DNA of 64,000 nt, from positions 2,046,001 through 2,110,000 of the forward strand of contig NZ_CP015596.1 of NCBI RefSeq assembly GCF_001644575.1, in the 5' to 3' direction. The DNA comes from Mycobacterium adipatum. GTDB lineage: Bacteria > Actinomycetota > Actinomycetes > Mycobacteriales > Mycobacteriaceae. The position numbers and the translations under genes are program-made. Position 1 is the first letter of the stretch. Each line of letters opens with the position of its first letter. This document shows positions 11,152-21,153 of the stretch, one piece after another. Under the pieces are notes generated by a model, which saw only the letters and a program-made list of their open reading frames with translations, ran no database searches and was not told the DNA's origin.

Positions 11152-12579
11152 GTGTCTAAGGTGTTGCTGTCCTCGCTGGACCCGGCCGCCGTGGCCGCCG
11201 GGCACGACCTGGCCGACGCGGTGCGCATCGACGGGGTGACGTTGAGCCGCAGCGATCTGGTGGGGGCGGGCACCTCGGTCGCCGAACGCGTCGCCCGGGC
11301 GCAGCGGGTGGCGATCCTCGCCACCCCCACCGCGACCACGGTGCTGGCGGTGGTCGGCTGCCTCATCGCCGGCGTGCCGTTCGTCCCGGTGCCCGCCGAT
11401 ATCGGTGCCACCGAACGCGAACATCTGCTCAACGATTCCGGTGTACAGGCCTGGCTCGGTGAGCTGCCCGCCGAAAGTCAAGGGCTGGCGCATATTCCGG
11501 TGCGGATGCACGCCCGCTCCTGGCACCGCTACGCCGAGCCGCGGCCCGAGGCCACGGCCATGATCATGTACACCTCGGGGACCACCGGACTGCCCAAGGG
11601 CGTCGCCATCAGCCGGAGCGCCGTCGCCGCCGATATCGACGCGCTGGCACAGGCCTGGGAATGGACCGCCGCCGACACCCTGGTGCACGGGCTGCCGCTG
11701 TTTCATGTGCACGGGCTGGTGCTCGGATTGCTGGGGTCACTGCGGATCGGAAACCGATTCGTACACACCGGCAAACCGACGCCCCAGTCCTACGCCGAGG
11801 CGGCGGGCACGCTGTACTTCGGGGTGCCGACGGTATGGTCGCGTGTCGCCGCCGACCCCGCCGCCGCTCGTGCGCTGTCCTCGGCGCGGTTGCTGGTCTC
11901 GGGGAGCGCGGCGCTGCCGACGCCGGTGTTCGAGGACCTGGTGAGGCTCACCGGGCACGCACCGGTCGAACGGTACGGCAGCACGGAAACGCTGATCACC
12001 ATCAGTACCCGGGTCGACGGGGAACGCCGGCCGGGCTGGGTCGGCCTGCCACTGGCGGGAGTGCAGACCCGGCTGGTCGACGACGAGGGGCGGCCGGTGC
12101 CCCACGACGGCGAATCGATCGGGCAGCTCCAGGTCAAGAGCCCGACCAACTTCAGCGGATACCTGAACCGACCCGATGCCACGGCCGAGGCGTTCGATGC
12201 CGAAGGCTGGTACCGCACAGGCGATGTCGCGGTGATCGATACCGACGGGATGCACCGCATCGTCGGGCGCGAATCGGTGGACCTGATCAAGTCGGGTGGT
12301 TTCCGGATCGGTGCCGGTGAGATCGAAACCGTCCTGCTGGGGTATCCGGGTGTGGCCGAGGCGGCGGTGGTCGGCGTGCCGGATGACGACCTGGGGCAGC
12401 GGATCGTGGCCTTCGTCGTCGGCGACGCGGACCCCGACCGGCTGATCCAGCACGTCGCCGAACAACTCTCGGTCCACAAGCGGCCCCGGGAGGTGCGCAT
12501 GGTGGACGCTTTGCCGCGCAACGCCATGGGCAAGGTGCTCAAGAAGGTGCTGGCCACCGGAGGAGGCGACCCATGTTGA
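11152..12579 (+). CDS. fadD36: Fatty-acid-CoA ligase FadD36
   Basis: 475 residues of the ANL adenylating family. The ATP/AMP-binding P-loop is MYTSGTTGLPKG, followed by YGSTET (A5) and GWYRTGDVA (A7), with a C-terminal lysine in PRNAMGKVLKKVL (A10). It activates a carboxylic or fatty acid to the acyl-CoA; Rv1193 is the counterpart (473 residues). The GTG at 11152 is chosen because TAGCCT sits seven bases upstream and the length matches. Its last seven bases overlap the VOC gene. Confidence 0.9.
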   Translation: MSKVLLSSLDPAAVAAGHDLADAVRIDGVTLSRSDLVGAGTSVAERVARAQRVAILATPTATTVLAVVGCLIAGVPFVPVPADIGATEREHLLNDSGVQAWLGELPAESQGLAHIPVRMHARSWHRYAEPRPEATAMIMYTSGTTGLPKGVAISRSAVAADIDALAQAWEWTAADTLVHGLPLFHVHGLVLGLLGSLRIGNRFVHTGKPTPQSYAEAAGTLYFGVPTVWSRVAADPAAARALSSARLLVSGSAALPTPVFEDLVRLTGHAPVERYGSTETLITISTRVDGERRPGWVGLPLAGVQTRLVDDEGRPVPHDGESIGQLQVKSPTNFSGYLNRPDATAEAFDAEGWYRTGDVAVIDTDGMHRIVGRESVDLIKSGGFRIGAGEIETVLLGYPGVAEAAVVGVPDDDLGQRIVAFVVGDADPDRLIQHVAEQLSVHKRPREVRMVDALPRNAMGKVLKKVLATGGGDPC

Positions 12580-12917
12580 GGCTCAGCCAGATCTGCGTCG
12601 ACGCCCACGACCCGGAGCGGCTGGGCGCCTGGTGGGCCGGCGTCCTGGGGTGGCCGTTGCGCGTCGACGCCGACGGCGATGCGTTCGTGACGCCGCCGCC
12701 TGGACAAGGGTCCGAACTGCTGTTCCTGGCCGTACCGGACGACAAGGTGGTCAAAAACCGGCTGCACCTCGACTTCACGCCCGATGACCAGCAGGCCGAG
12801 GTGGACCGGGTGCTCGCGCTGGGCGCCAGCCGGGTGGACATCGGTCAGGGCGAGCAGAGCTGGGTGGTGCTGGCCGACCCCGAGGGCAACGAATTCTGCA
12901 TCCTCGCCCCGGAGTGA
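12573..12917 (+). CDS. VOC (glyoxalase-like) family protein
   Basis: 114 residues forming one vicinal-oxygen-chelate module: LSQICVDAHDPERLGAWWAGVLGW at the start and LADPEGNEFCILAPE at the end. Proteins of this type act as dioxygenases, isomerases or binding proteins; without all metal ligands identified, no reaction is assigned. AGGAGG lies before the ATG inside the end of fadD36, and the two overlap by seven bases, so they are co-translated. Its TGA abuts the dapD stop directly. Confidence 0.85.
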   Translation: MLRLSQICVDAHDPERLGAWWAGVLGWPLRVDADGDAFVTPPPGQGSELLFLAVPDDKVVKNRLHLDFTPDDQQAEVDRVLALGASRVDIGQGEQSWVVLADPEGNEFCILAPE

Positions 12918-13862
12918 TCAGTTGGCGTGCAACGCCTCGTTGAGGGTGATGCCGGTGCCGTCGCGCCGGACGACCTCCACCGCGCCGGACAGCGAGTTGC
13001 GGCGGAACAGCAGATTGCTCGAACCCGAGAGATCCTTCGCCTTGACCGTCTGCCCGTCCGCGGTGCTCACCTTGGTGCCACCGGTGACATACAGGCCCGC
13101 CTCGATGACACAGTCGTCGCCCAGCGAGATGCCCAGTCCGGCGTTGGCGCCCAGCAGGCAGCGCTTGCCCACCGAGATGACCTCCTTGCCGCCACCGGAC
13201 AGCGTGCCCATGATCGACGCGCCGCCGCCGACGTCGGAGCCGTCTCCGACGACCACACCCGCCGAGATGCGGCCCTCCACCATCGAGGTACCCAGCGTGC
13301 CCGCATTGAAGTTGACGAAGCCCTCGTGCATGACCGTGGTACCCGGCGCCAGGTGCGCGCCCAGACGCACCCGGTCGGCGTCGGCGATGCGCACACCGGT
13401 CGGGATCACGTAGTCGACCATCCGGGGGAACTTGTCGATGCCGTACACCGTGACGGCGCCGCGGCGGCGCAGCTTGGCGCGCACCAGCTCGAAGCCGTCG
13501 ACGGCGGCGGGACCGAAGTTCGTCCACACCACGTTGGCCAGCAGCCCGAAGATGCCGTCCAGGTTGGCCTCGTGGGGCACGGTCAGCCGGTGCGAGAGCA
13601 GGTGCAGGCGCAGGTATGCGTCGAAGGCGTCGACCGGCTTTTCTTCCAGCGAGGCGATGGTGGTGCGCACCGCGACGACCTCGACATCGCGATCGGTGTC
13701 CGGTCCGGTCAGTTCGGCCAGGTTGTCGGTCAGCTCGGCGACCGACAGCCGCGTCGTCTGCGACGTTCCGTCGCCGGTCAGCTCGGGTGCGGGGAACCAG
13801 GTGTCCAGGACGGTTCCGTCGGCGGCAATGGTGGCCAGGCCGAAGCCAGATGCAGCAGTCAC
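12918..13862 (-). CDS. dapD: Tetrahydrodipicolinate N-succinyltransferase DapD
   Basis: 314 residues: an N-terminal actinobacterial domain, then a left-handed beta helix of hexapeptide repeats ([36 protein letters not shown]) and a short C-terminus. It succinylates tetrahydrodipicolinate, committing it to diaminopimelate and lysine. The GTG at 13862 begins [16 protein letters not shown], as in Rv1201c (317 residues); the open frame runs further upstream into dapE. TAGCGT (13871-13876, complement) is eight bases upstream. Divergent from dapE. Confidence 0.94.
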   Translation of the reverse strand: MTAASGFGLATIAADGTVLDTWFPAPELTGDGTSQTTRLSVAELTDNLAELTGPDTDRDVEVVAVRTTIASLEEKPVDAFDAYLRLHLLSHRLTVPHEANLDGIFGLLANVVWTNFGPAAVDGFELVRAKLRRRGAVTVYGIDKFPRMVDYVIPTGVRIADADRVRLGAHLAPGTTVMHEGFVNFNAGTLGTSMVEGRISAGVVVGDGSDVGGGASIMGTLSGGGKEVISVGKRCLLGANAGLGISLGDDCVIEAGLYVTGGTKVSTADGQTVKAKDLSGSSNLLFRRNSLSGAVEVVRRDGTGITLNEALHAN

Positions 13863-13896
13863 GGGGCTACACGCTACTGGACTAGCCTCAACGGTC
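13863..13896. promoter_or_regulatory. Divergent dapD/dapE promoters
   Basis: In 34 bp there are two -10-like hexamers: TAGCGT for dapD (13871-13876, complement, 8 nt from its GTG) and TAGCCT for dapE (13883-13888, 8 nt from its ATG). Both genes should therefore give leaderless transcripts, and their start sites are only about 35 bp apart. Confidence 0.5.
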
Positions 13897-14964
13897 ATGG
13901 GGCTAGACCTGCGCGCCGATCCGATCGCACTGACCGCCGCCCTGGTGGACATTCCCAGCGAGTCGCGTCACGAGCAGCGCATCGCCGGGGAGATCGAGAC
14001 GGCGCTGCGCGAGCAGGCGCCGCATTTCGAGGTGATCCGCTCGGGCGACGCGGTGCTGGCGCGCACCAACCTGGGGCGTCCGTCACGGGTGCTGCTGGCC
14101 GGGCACACCGACACCGTGCCCGCCGCCGACAACCTGCCCAGCCGGGTGGTGGACGGCCGGATGTACGGGTGCGGGACTTCGGACATGAAGTCCGGCGACG
14201 CGGTGTTCCTGCACCTGGCCGCGACCATCGCCGAGCCCAGCCACGACATCACCCTGGTCATGTATGACTGCGAGGAGATCGAGTCCAGCGCCAACGGGCT
14301 GGGCCGCATCGAGCGCGAGCTGCCGGACTGGCTGGCCGCCGACGTCGCGATCCTGGGCGAACCGTCCGGCGGGTTCATCGAGGCCGGCTGCCAGGGCACC
14401 ATCCGGATCGTCGTGAGCGCCTCCGGAACCCGGGCGCACTCGGCGCGATCCTGGCTGGGGGACAATGCCATTCACAAACTCGGAGCCGTACTGGACCGGC
14501 TGTCGCGGTATGAGGCGCGCAGGGTGGACATCGACGGGTGCGAGTACCGCGAAGGACTCTCGGCGGTGCGCATCGACGGCGGCATCGCCGGCAACGTCAT
14601 CCCGGACGCGGCGACGGTGACCGTCAACTTCCGGTTCGCGCCCGACCGCAGCGTCGAGCAGGCGATCACGCACGTGCACGAGGTGCTCGACGGGTTGGAG
14701 GTGTCCCTGCAGGTCACCGATGCCGCGTCGGGAGCGCTTCCCGGACTGGACAATCCGGCCGCCGCCGCGTTGGTGGCCGCGGCCGGGGGAGCGGTGCGCG
14801 CCAAGTACGGCTGGACCGATGTGTCGCGGTTCGCCGCCCTCGGTATCGCCGCGGTGAACTACGGGCCGGGCGACCCGAACCTGGCGCACAAGGTCGACGA
14901 GCACGTCGACATCGCGGCGATTACCGCCACCACCGAGACGCTGCGGGCCTACTTAACCGCTTGA
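13897..14964 (+). CDS. dapE: Succinyl-diaminopimelate desuccinylase DapE
   Basis: 355 residues of the M20 metallopeptidase family. Metal-binding and catalytic motifs are [20 protein letters not shown] and DCEEIESS; a lid/dimer domain lies in the middle. It removes succinate from N-succinyl-LL-diaminopimelate to give LL-diaminopimelate for lysine and peptidoglycan. With dapC and dapD nearby, three consecutive steps of the pathway are encoded within 10 kb. Matches Rv1202 (354 residues). The frame open from 13432 is antisense to dapD and not part of the gene. Confidence 0.94.
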   Translation: MGLDLRADPIALTAALVDIPSESRHEQRIAGEIETALREQAPHFEVIRSGDAVLARTNLGRPSRVLLAGHTDTVPAADNLPSRVVDGRMYGCGTSDMKSGDAVFLHLAATIAEPSHDITLVMYDCEEIESSANGLGRIERELPDWLAADVAILGEPSGGFIEAGCQGTIRIVVSASGTRAHSARSWLGDNAIHKLGAVLDRLSRYEARRVDIDGCEYREGLSAVRIDGGIAGNVIPDAATVTVNFRFAPDRSVEQAITHVHEVLDGLEVSLQVTDAASGALPGLDNPAAAALVAAAGGAVRAKYGWTDVSRFAALGIAAVNYGPGDPNLAHKVDEHVDIAAITATTETLRAYLTA

Positions 14965-14978
14965 CCGGAGTCGGTAGC

Positions 14979-15017
14979 ATGGTTCACGTGCTGGGAATCG
15001 ACGACATCTCCGGGTAA
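14979..15017 (+). CDS. Short upstream ORF (leader peptide) before the ABC-F gene
   Basis: A 12-codon ORF, MVHVLGIDDISG, with GGAG (14967-14970) eight bases before its ATG. Alternatively TAGCAT (14975-14980) could be a -10 box, giving a leaderless start at the GTG at 14988 and the nonapeptide MLGIDDISG in the same frame. Its stop codon lies in the loop of a hairpin (15006-15028). Such an arrangement upstream of an ABC-F gene resembles known ribosome-mediated attenuators. Too short for standard gene calling; coding status is inferred. Confidence 0.4.
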   Translation: MVHVLGIDDISG

Positions 15018-15028
15018 ACCCCCGAGAT
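15006..15028 (+). promoter_or_regulatory. Hairpin overlapping the leader-ORF stop, candidate attenuator
   Basis: ATCTC-C-GGG (15006-15014) pairs with CCC-C-GAGAT (15020-15028): five base pairs, one C-C mismatch, three G-C pairs, and a five-base loop containing the TAA of the leader ORF. A ribosome stalled in or finishing the leader would disrupt the stem. There is no U-tract after it. The ABC-F start lies 43 bases downstream. Confidence 0.4.
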
Positions 15029-15071
15029 CTGTGCTGTCGTCCGTCAACGTTCGTTCACGTGGAGTTCCCGC

Positions 15072-16654
<1,583 letters not shown>

Positions 16655-16658
<4 letters not shown>

Positions 16659-17395
16659 CCGACCTGTGGGCGGGTGGGCGCGGGCGGCGCCGGCGGGGGC
16701 GCCTCGACGGGTGCGCGAGCCGACGGGACGTCCTGGCCGGGGCGGGCCCCCGGCGGCTGGGCCGGTTCGGCGTCCTCGGGTTTGTCGGCGTGCTCGGCGT
16801 CCTCCGCACGCTCGGCGCTGTCCTTGCGCTCGTCGTCGGGATCCTCGGACTCGTCGAGCATCCCGGCCTGGGCGGCCTGCTGGATGCCCTGCATGATCTG
16901 CTGTGCGCCCTGCTGCAAGCCCTGAGCCAGGCCCTGCAACGGCGCCGTGACGCCCTGGGCGAGCTGGCCCACCTGCTGGCCGACCTGACCCAGGATCTGG
17001 CCCAGCATGTCAGTGCCCGCGCTCGGCGATCCGCCGGCAGGCGCGCCAACGGATCCGGCGGCGTCGCAGGTCCGCGGCCCGCTGCCGCCCTCGAGAGCGG
17101 CGGCGGCCGCCTGCATACGTGCGCCGCCCTCCTCGTCACCGGCGGCATACGCGGCAGCGGCCTTCGCCAGCAGATCGGCGATGGTCGACGCCGATGTCGA
17201 CGTGACGCCCAGGGTGGCGTCCCGCCCGCCGAGGGTGGTACCGAGCGCGCTGCCCACCGCCGAGGCGATGGGGCCGTGGCTGGTCTGCACAACGGTGCCC
17301 TCGGCGGCCAGTCCGGACAACCCCGAGGCCACCTGGGCGTGCGACTCCGTGAAGTCCCGCAGGCCGTCACGCTGGACGAAGAGTGGATCGGTCAT
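16655..17395 (-). CDS. EspC-like type VII secretion substrate with long acidic/proline-rich tail
   Basis: 246 residues. The first 105 look like the EspC/DUF2580 helical hairpin (LFVQRDGLRDFTESHAQVA, TSHGPIASAVG) and end with YAAGD, matching the YxxxD/E export signal of type VII substrates. A Gln/Gly-rich segment follows (GQILGQVGQQVGQLAQ), then an acidic stretch (DESEDPDDERKDSAE) and a proline-rich end. Such proteins leave through ESX systems, often with PE/PPE or Esp partners, but no ESX gene is nearby. Convergent with the ABC-F gene. Confidence 0.7.
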
Positions 17396-17479
17396 GTGGC
17401 GGCCCCCTGTCGCTCGCAGCTCAGTCTATGGCCGCGGTGCGGGTGGGTACCGCGGGAGTTTCCCGCGCGGGGCCCGGTG

Positions 17480-17758
17480 CTACGCGGTCGGATTCGAGGC
17501 GGGGATCGAGTAGGCCGAGTGGACCGAGCGGACCTCCCGGACCCCGAGACTCGCCCCGCGGGGTTCGTATCTCGGCTCATGCGTCAACCGCGGAAAGTCG
17601 ATCGGGAACTGCAGCAGGCCGGGAAAGGGACCGTCCTCGGTGACATCCTCGGTGACGTCTTTGGTGACACCGGCGTCGGCCAGGGCCGGTGGCGCGAACA
17701 GCAGCGTACCGGCAGTGATGACGGCGCCGACGGCGCCAATGATGGTCTTCTTCTTCAT
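17480..17758 (-). CDS. Small secreted protein, paralogue A
   Basis: 92 residues: a signal peptide (MKKKTIIGAVGAVITAGTLL, cut likely after APPALA near residue 27), then a short acidic segment and a C-terminal part with RLTHEPRYEPRG followed by LGVREVRSVH. GAGGGAG precedes the ATG at 17758, which is preferred over an upstream start at 17788. The LT..P...PRG....VR block recurs in the protein at 18316-18534. No known domain; function unknown. Confidence 0.6.
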   Translation of the reverse strand: MKKKTIIGAVGAVITAGTLLFAPPALADAGVTKDVTEDVTEDGPFPGLLQFPIDFPRLTHEPRYEPRGASLGVREVRSVHSAYSIPASNPTA

Positions 17759-18000
17759 GTCTGGCTCCCTCTGCGGAGAAATAGCCATCTCCTCAACAGC
17801 GACTCATCGTTGACTTCTGCTGTCAGGACTCACCGTAGATCGCCGAACTGGCGGCTCACTGGGGCGTGGCGCACAGTTGACTGAAGACGATTCGCGCGCA
17901 GTTCCGTTGGGCGACAGCGGGCCTGACGCGCCCGTGCGGCTTCGGGTTCACGGGTGTGCAGCCCCGCGTTGAGCCCGGTGCTTTCGTCGTGGGCCGCAGG

Positions 18001-18150
18001 TCAGGGCCTGGTACGGCGACGGTCACATTCGTGCGCGTGCGGATCCCACGGATAGCGAGGTGAGGCCCAGTCCTTGGGGCGGAACGGCGTAACGAGGATG
18101 AGTGCTCCGACGGCGGCCACCGCCGCGCTGGTCATGGCGGTTCTGTTCAT
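18001..18150 (-). CDS. Very small hypothetical membrane or secreted protein
   Basis: 49 residues: a hydrophobic N-terminus (MNRTAMTSAAVAAVGALILVTP) that could be a signal anchor, followed by a charged tail rich in Arg and Asp. A G-rich stretch precedes the ATG but no clear ribosome-binding site. It lies between two convincing small secreted proteins on the same strand. No family recognised. If it is not real, 17759-18315 holds no gene. Confidence 0.35.
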   Translation of the reverse strand: MNRTAMTSAAVAAVGALILVTPFRPKDWASPRYPWDPHAHECDRRRTRP

Positions 18151-18315
18151 CTGCCTACCCCCCCGGTCAGGTGATGCCCTGCACCCCACGGGCCGTCCCC
18201 TCGGTCCCGGCGGGCGCGTTCCTAGTGCGTCACTAGTCGGCTACGGGTCATCGTACCGGAATTCGACACTGCGCCCGGCTGATTGGATTCCCGGTGACGC
18301 CGTGGGCAACCCGGC

Positions 18316-18534
18316 TCAGTGGGGTCGGTGCGCCTGCCGGACGCTATGGGTCATCCCGCGGGGCGCCATATGCGGAGCGCGGGTGAGGTAGTGCAGTCCG
18401 AACCGGTGATGAATCACCGTGGTGCCGGCGTCCGACGGTGTGGCCGGCGCAGCGTCGGCCTGCGCGGGCGCCGCGGCGCCGAGTACACCGGCCGTCACGG
18501 CGAGCGTGGCTGCGGCGATGGCGATGCGTTTCAT
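18316..18534 (-). CDS. Small secreted protein, paralogue B
   Basis: 72 residues with a signal peptide (MKRIAIAAATLAVTAGVLGA, cut likely after AAPAQA, residue 26) and a mature part of only about 45 residues rich in His and Arg. It contains YLTRAPHMAPRG followed by THSVRQAHRPH, which aligns without gaps to the C-terminus of the protein at 17480-17758. AAGGAG lies eight bases before the ATG at 18534, strong support for expression. Function unknown. Confidence 0.65.
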   Translation of the reverse strand: MKRIAIAAATLAVTAGVLGAAAPAQADAAPATPSDAGTTVIHHRFGLHYLTRAPHMAPRGMTHSVRQAHRPH

Positions 18535-18646
18535 GCCGGCTCCTTCTGTCACCGCCGACAGTAGGACGACATGCTGGTGGCCGGCTGTGTCCGACCGCAC
18601 GGTTGCCTGGACTGCAGGCGTTGTCGGGTCGGCGAGCGGGTACCGG

Positions 18647-20695
18647 TCAGCCGGCAGCCGGCCCGGGTGGAGCCGGCTTGAGCGGAGCGGGACGTGGTGC
18701 CCGGAACATGGTCAGGATGTCCTGGCGTGCCGGGATCGGACCGGTCGTCTCGGCCGAACGCAGATAGCCCTCCGCCGCGGCGATGAAGGCGCCCGAGAGC
18801 ACCCGACTCATCTCCGTGGTGATATGACTGCCATCCCGGTACACGAGTGTGTTGCCGATGATGCTGGGGCACGTGGTGGCATTGCAGAACAGCTCGGTGA
18901 AATCGACATAGGAGACGTTGCCGTATTTCTCGGCGACGGACCGTTCGGCGGCACGGAGTTCGGAGTCCAGCGCCTGGGTGCGCTCGAGTGCGCAGCGATC
19001 GGCGTCATCGAGGAAGCGGGCCAGGCAGATGGACGGTGTGACACCGGTCGACGGTGTGTCGGCGAGCAGGACGATGTGTGACTGCGCAGGCAGTCGGTCG
19101 ATTGCCGCGGTCAGGGCGTCTCGCCACTGCTGTGCGCGATTCTCGTCGTCGCGCAGGTAGAGCTTGCCGAAGTTGCCGAGCAGCACGAGTTCCGGCGGGT
19201 CGGCTGCGAGCTTCTGCGCCACGGACTCGACCCAGGCCAGACAGCTGGTCGAGGCGATATCGGGCGGTGGTGCAGCCGGGCACCCGCTCTTGGTGTGCGA
19301 CTCCAGCCGTACCTCGCCGCGCTCGGCCAGCGGTTGCAGGGCTGGATACCATTGTGCGGCATGGGAATCCCCGAACAGCACGACCCGTGCAGCCGTCGGG
19401 TCGGACCCGATGGCGCAGTCGGCGAGTTCGGTCTGTGTCAAATTGCGATGACATCCGTTGTCGTACAACACCGGCCGATCGTCGTCGGCCTCGCTGAGCT
19501 TCGGGGTCAGATTGCTGGGCACCCAACCGGTGCCCGCGGGGCTGGCGCGCAGCACCACCGGTTCGGCGGGTCGGCCGCCGTCCAACCGGGTTTGGGCCAC
19601 CAACCCCGCCGCCATCGCCGTCACCACGACCGTGGCCATCGCGCCGGCGGTGACGGCCAAGGTGCGGCGCGGCCGCGCCGACGTGAGCCAGGTGATGCGC
19701 TGCCCCGGTATCTCGACGTAGGTGTAGAGCAGCCAGGCCAGCGGCACGCAGGCCAACGCCAGCGCGCTGCGCGCCCACATCGGCAGGTGTTCCATGTAGG
19801 CGCCGGCGGCGACCGGCAGCATCAGCACCGGCCAATGCACGAGATAGAGGGAGTAGGAGATATCGCCGATCCAGGTGGCCGGCCGCACACTGAGCACCGC
19901 TGCCGGGCCGCCCGGCGCGGTGCCCGCGGCGATCAGCGCGGCAGCACCCAGGACGGGGATGGCCACCGCGGACCCGGGGTAGACCGTCTTGGTCGTGAAC
20001 ACCACGCCGGCGCCGATGATCGCCAGTAGTCCGACCCAGCCCAGTGCCGCCGCGACGCGCGGCGCGAACAGCCTTCGCCCGTCGAGCAGTGCCAGCGCGA
20101 CCAGTGCGCCGAGTCCGAACTCCCACACCCGGGCCGGCAGCAGGAAGAACGCGTCGGGTTGGGCGTAGGTGGTGGAGTACTGGCAGATGGCGAAGGACGC
20201 GACGATGATCGCCGACATCGCGATCGCCATCCTCCAGCGTGCCGTGAAGAGGCGGAACAGGATCGCCAGCAGCACCGGCCACAACAGATAGAACTGTTCC
20301 TCCACCCCCAGGGACCAGTAGTGCAGGAACAGCGATGGCGTCTTCTCGGCCAGATAGTCCGTGGCGTTGTAGGCGAACCAGAGGTTGGGGACGTAGAAGG
20401 TCGCGGCGATGGCGTCGGTGACCACATGGCCGAATTGGATCGGCGAGACCAACAGGCGGGCGGCCACCACGGTGGCGACGATGACGACGAAGGCGGCCGG
20501 CAGCAGCCGTCGGGCGCGGCGGGCGTAGAACGATCCGAAACCGATCCGGCCGTGGTCACGCAGGGATTTCAGCAGGTGCGTGCTGATCAGGAAGCCGGAG
20601 ATGACAAAGAAGACGTCGACGCCGACATAGCCGCCGCCGAATCCCGGTATCTCCGCGTGGAAGAGCACGACGAGCAGCACGGCGACGGCCCGCAT
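18647..20695 (-). CDS. OafA-type membrane acyltransferase with SGNH domain
   Basis: 682 residues as listed. The N-terminal half is an acyltransferase-3 domain with about ten membrane helices; the conserved R-X10-H motif is Arg2-His13 (RAVAVLLVVLFH). The C-terminal half is periplasmic and SGNH-hydrolase-like: FGDSHAAQWYP holds the serine and RDGSHITTEM the histidine. Such proteins O-acetylate or acylate surface polysaccharides or glycolipids. Family similarity (NEKRLDIQG) continues ten codons before the first ATG, see findings. The genes next to it give no hint of the substrate. Confidence 0.85.
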   Translation of the reverse strand: MRAVAVLLVVLFHAEIPGFGGGYVGVDVFFVISGFLISTHLLKSLRDHGRIGFGSFYARRARRLLPAAFVVIVATVVAARLLVSPIQFGHVVTDAIAATFYVPNLWFAYNATDYLAEKTPSLFLHYWSLGVEEQFYLLWPVLLAILFRLFTARWRMAIAMSAIIVASFAICQYSTTYAQPDAFFLLPARVWEFGLGALVALALLDGRRLFAPRVAAALGWVGLLAIIGAGVVFTTKTVYPGSAVAIPVLGAAALIAAGTAPGGPAAVLSVRPATWIGDISYSLYLVHWPVLMLPVAAGAYMEHLPMWARSALALACVPLAWLLYTYVEIPGQRITWLTSARPRRTLAVTAGAMATVVVTAMAAGLVAQTRLDGGRPAEPVVLRASPAGTGWVPSNLTPKLSEADDDRPVLYDNGCHRNLTQTELADCAIGSDPTAARVVLFGDSHAAQWYPALQPLAERGEVRLESHTKSGCPAAPPPDIASTSCLAWVESVAQKLAADPPELVLLGNFGKLYLRDDENRAQQWRDALTAAIDRLPAQSHIVLLADTPSTGVTPSICLARFLDDADRCALERTQALDSELRAAERSVAEKYGNVSYVDFTELFCNATTCPSIIGNTLVYRDGSHITTEMSRVLSGAFIAAAEGYLRSAETTGPIPARQDILTMFRAPRPAPLKPAPPGPAAG

Positions 20696-21153
20696 GCCCT
20701 GAATGTCCAGGCGCTTCTCGTTGATGCCGCACTACCTCTCTGTGTGATCGTGCGCACTGTCACGCTGACGCTGTGATCCGCGACACAAAATTGACGTCGA
20801 CGTCACCATAGCGTTGCTCCGGGGCGGTTGGTACGCCGAGGTCCCATCGCGGGCCCCGCTTCGACGGGCGAGCATGGGGCCGGCCGTGCGCTTGCGGCAT
20901 CGGCTTGCGGGCCGTCCGTGTGCCCGCGGTTGTCGCAGGCGGGTCGTCTGCGTGGGTGCCGGGGCGGTTTGCGGAAGGCCCACGCGGCGGTGCCCGGCAA
21001 ACCGGCGGCGGTGTCGCCGGTCCTCGATACGCGCGCCCATCTGCCCCCCGGTCGCCATCCTTGCTGGGCTCATCCTAAGCGTGTGAGCGAAGCGGCGCGT
21101 GGGTTGGGCTGTGTCAATTCCTCTGCAAGAGACCAGATTTCGGCCTCGATGAA
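20696..21153. other. 458-bp stretch without a convincing gene
   Basis: Lies between the acyltransferase start and the end of the LuxR-like fragment, both on the complement strand. It holds a ribosome-binding-like GAGAGG (complement, near 20736) for the acyltransferase, a perfect 14-bp palindrome at 20792-20805, and, next to the fragment, about 27 in-frame codons after its stop that still look like its family. Open frames across it are high-GC shadows with no recognisable similarity. Confidence 0.5.
20792..20805. promoter_or_regulatory. Perfect 14-bp palindrome TGACGTCGACGTCA
   Basis: A complete palindrome set in a locally AT-richer stretch (AAAAT before, CCATAG after), about 100 bp upstream of the acyltransferase start. 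It contains two TGACGTC/GACGTCA elements sharing the centre. Suited to a dimeric regulator; none is identified. Confidence 0.35.

Noticed and set aside
13432..13896. N-terminal extension of dapE across dapD
   Set aside because: The extra residues are antisense to dapD and unrelated to DapE; the ATG at 13897 with its -10 box fits the family length.
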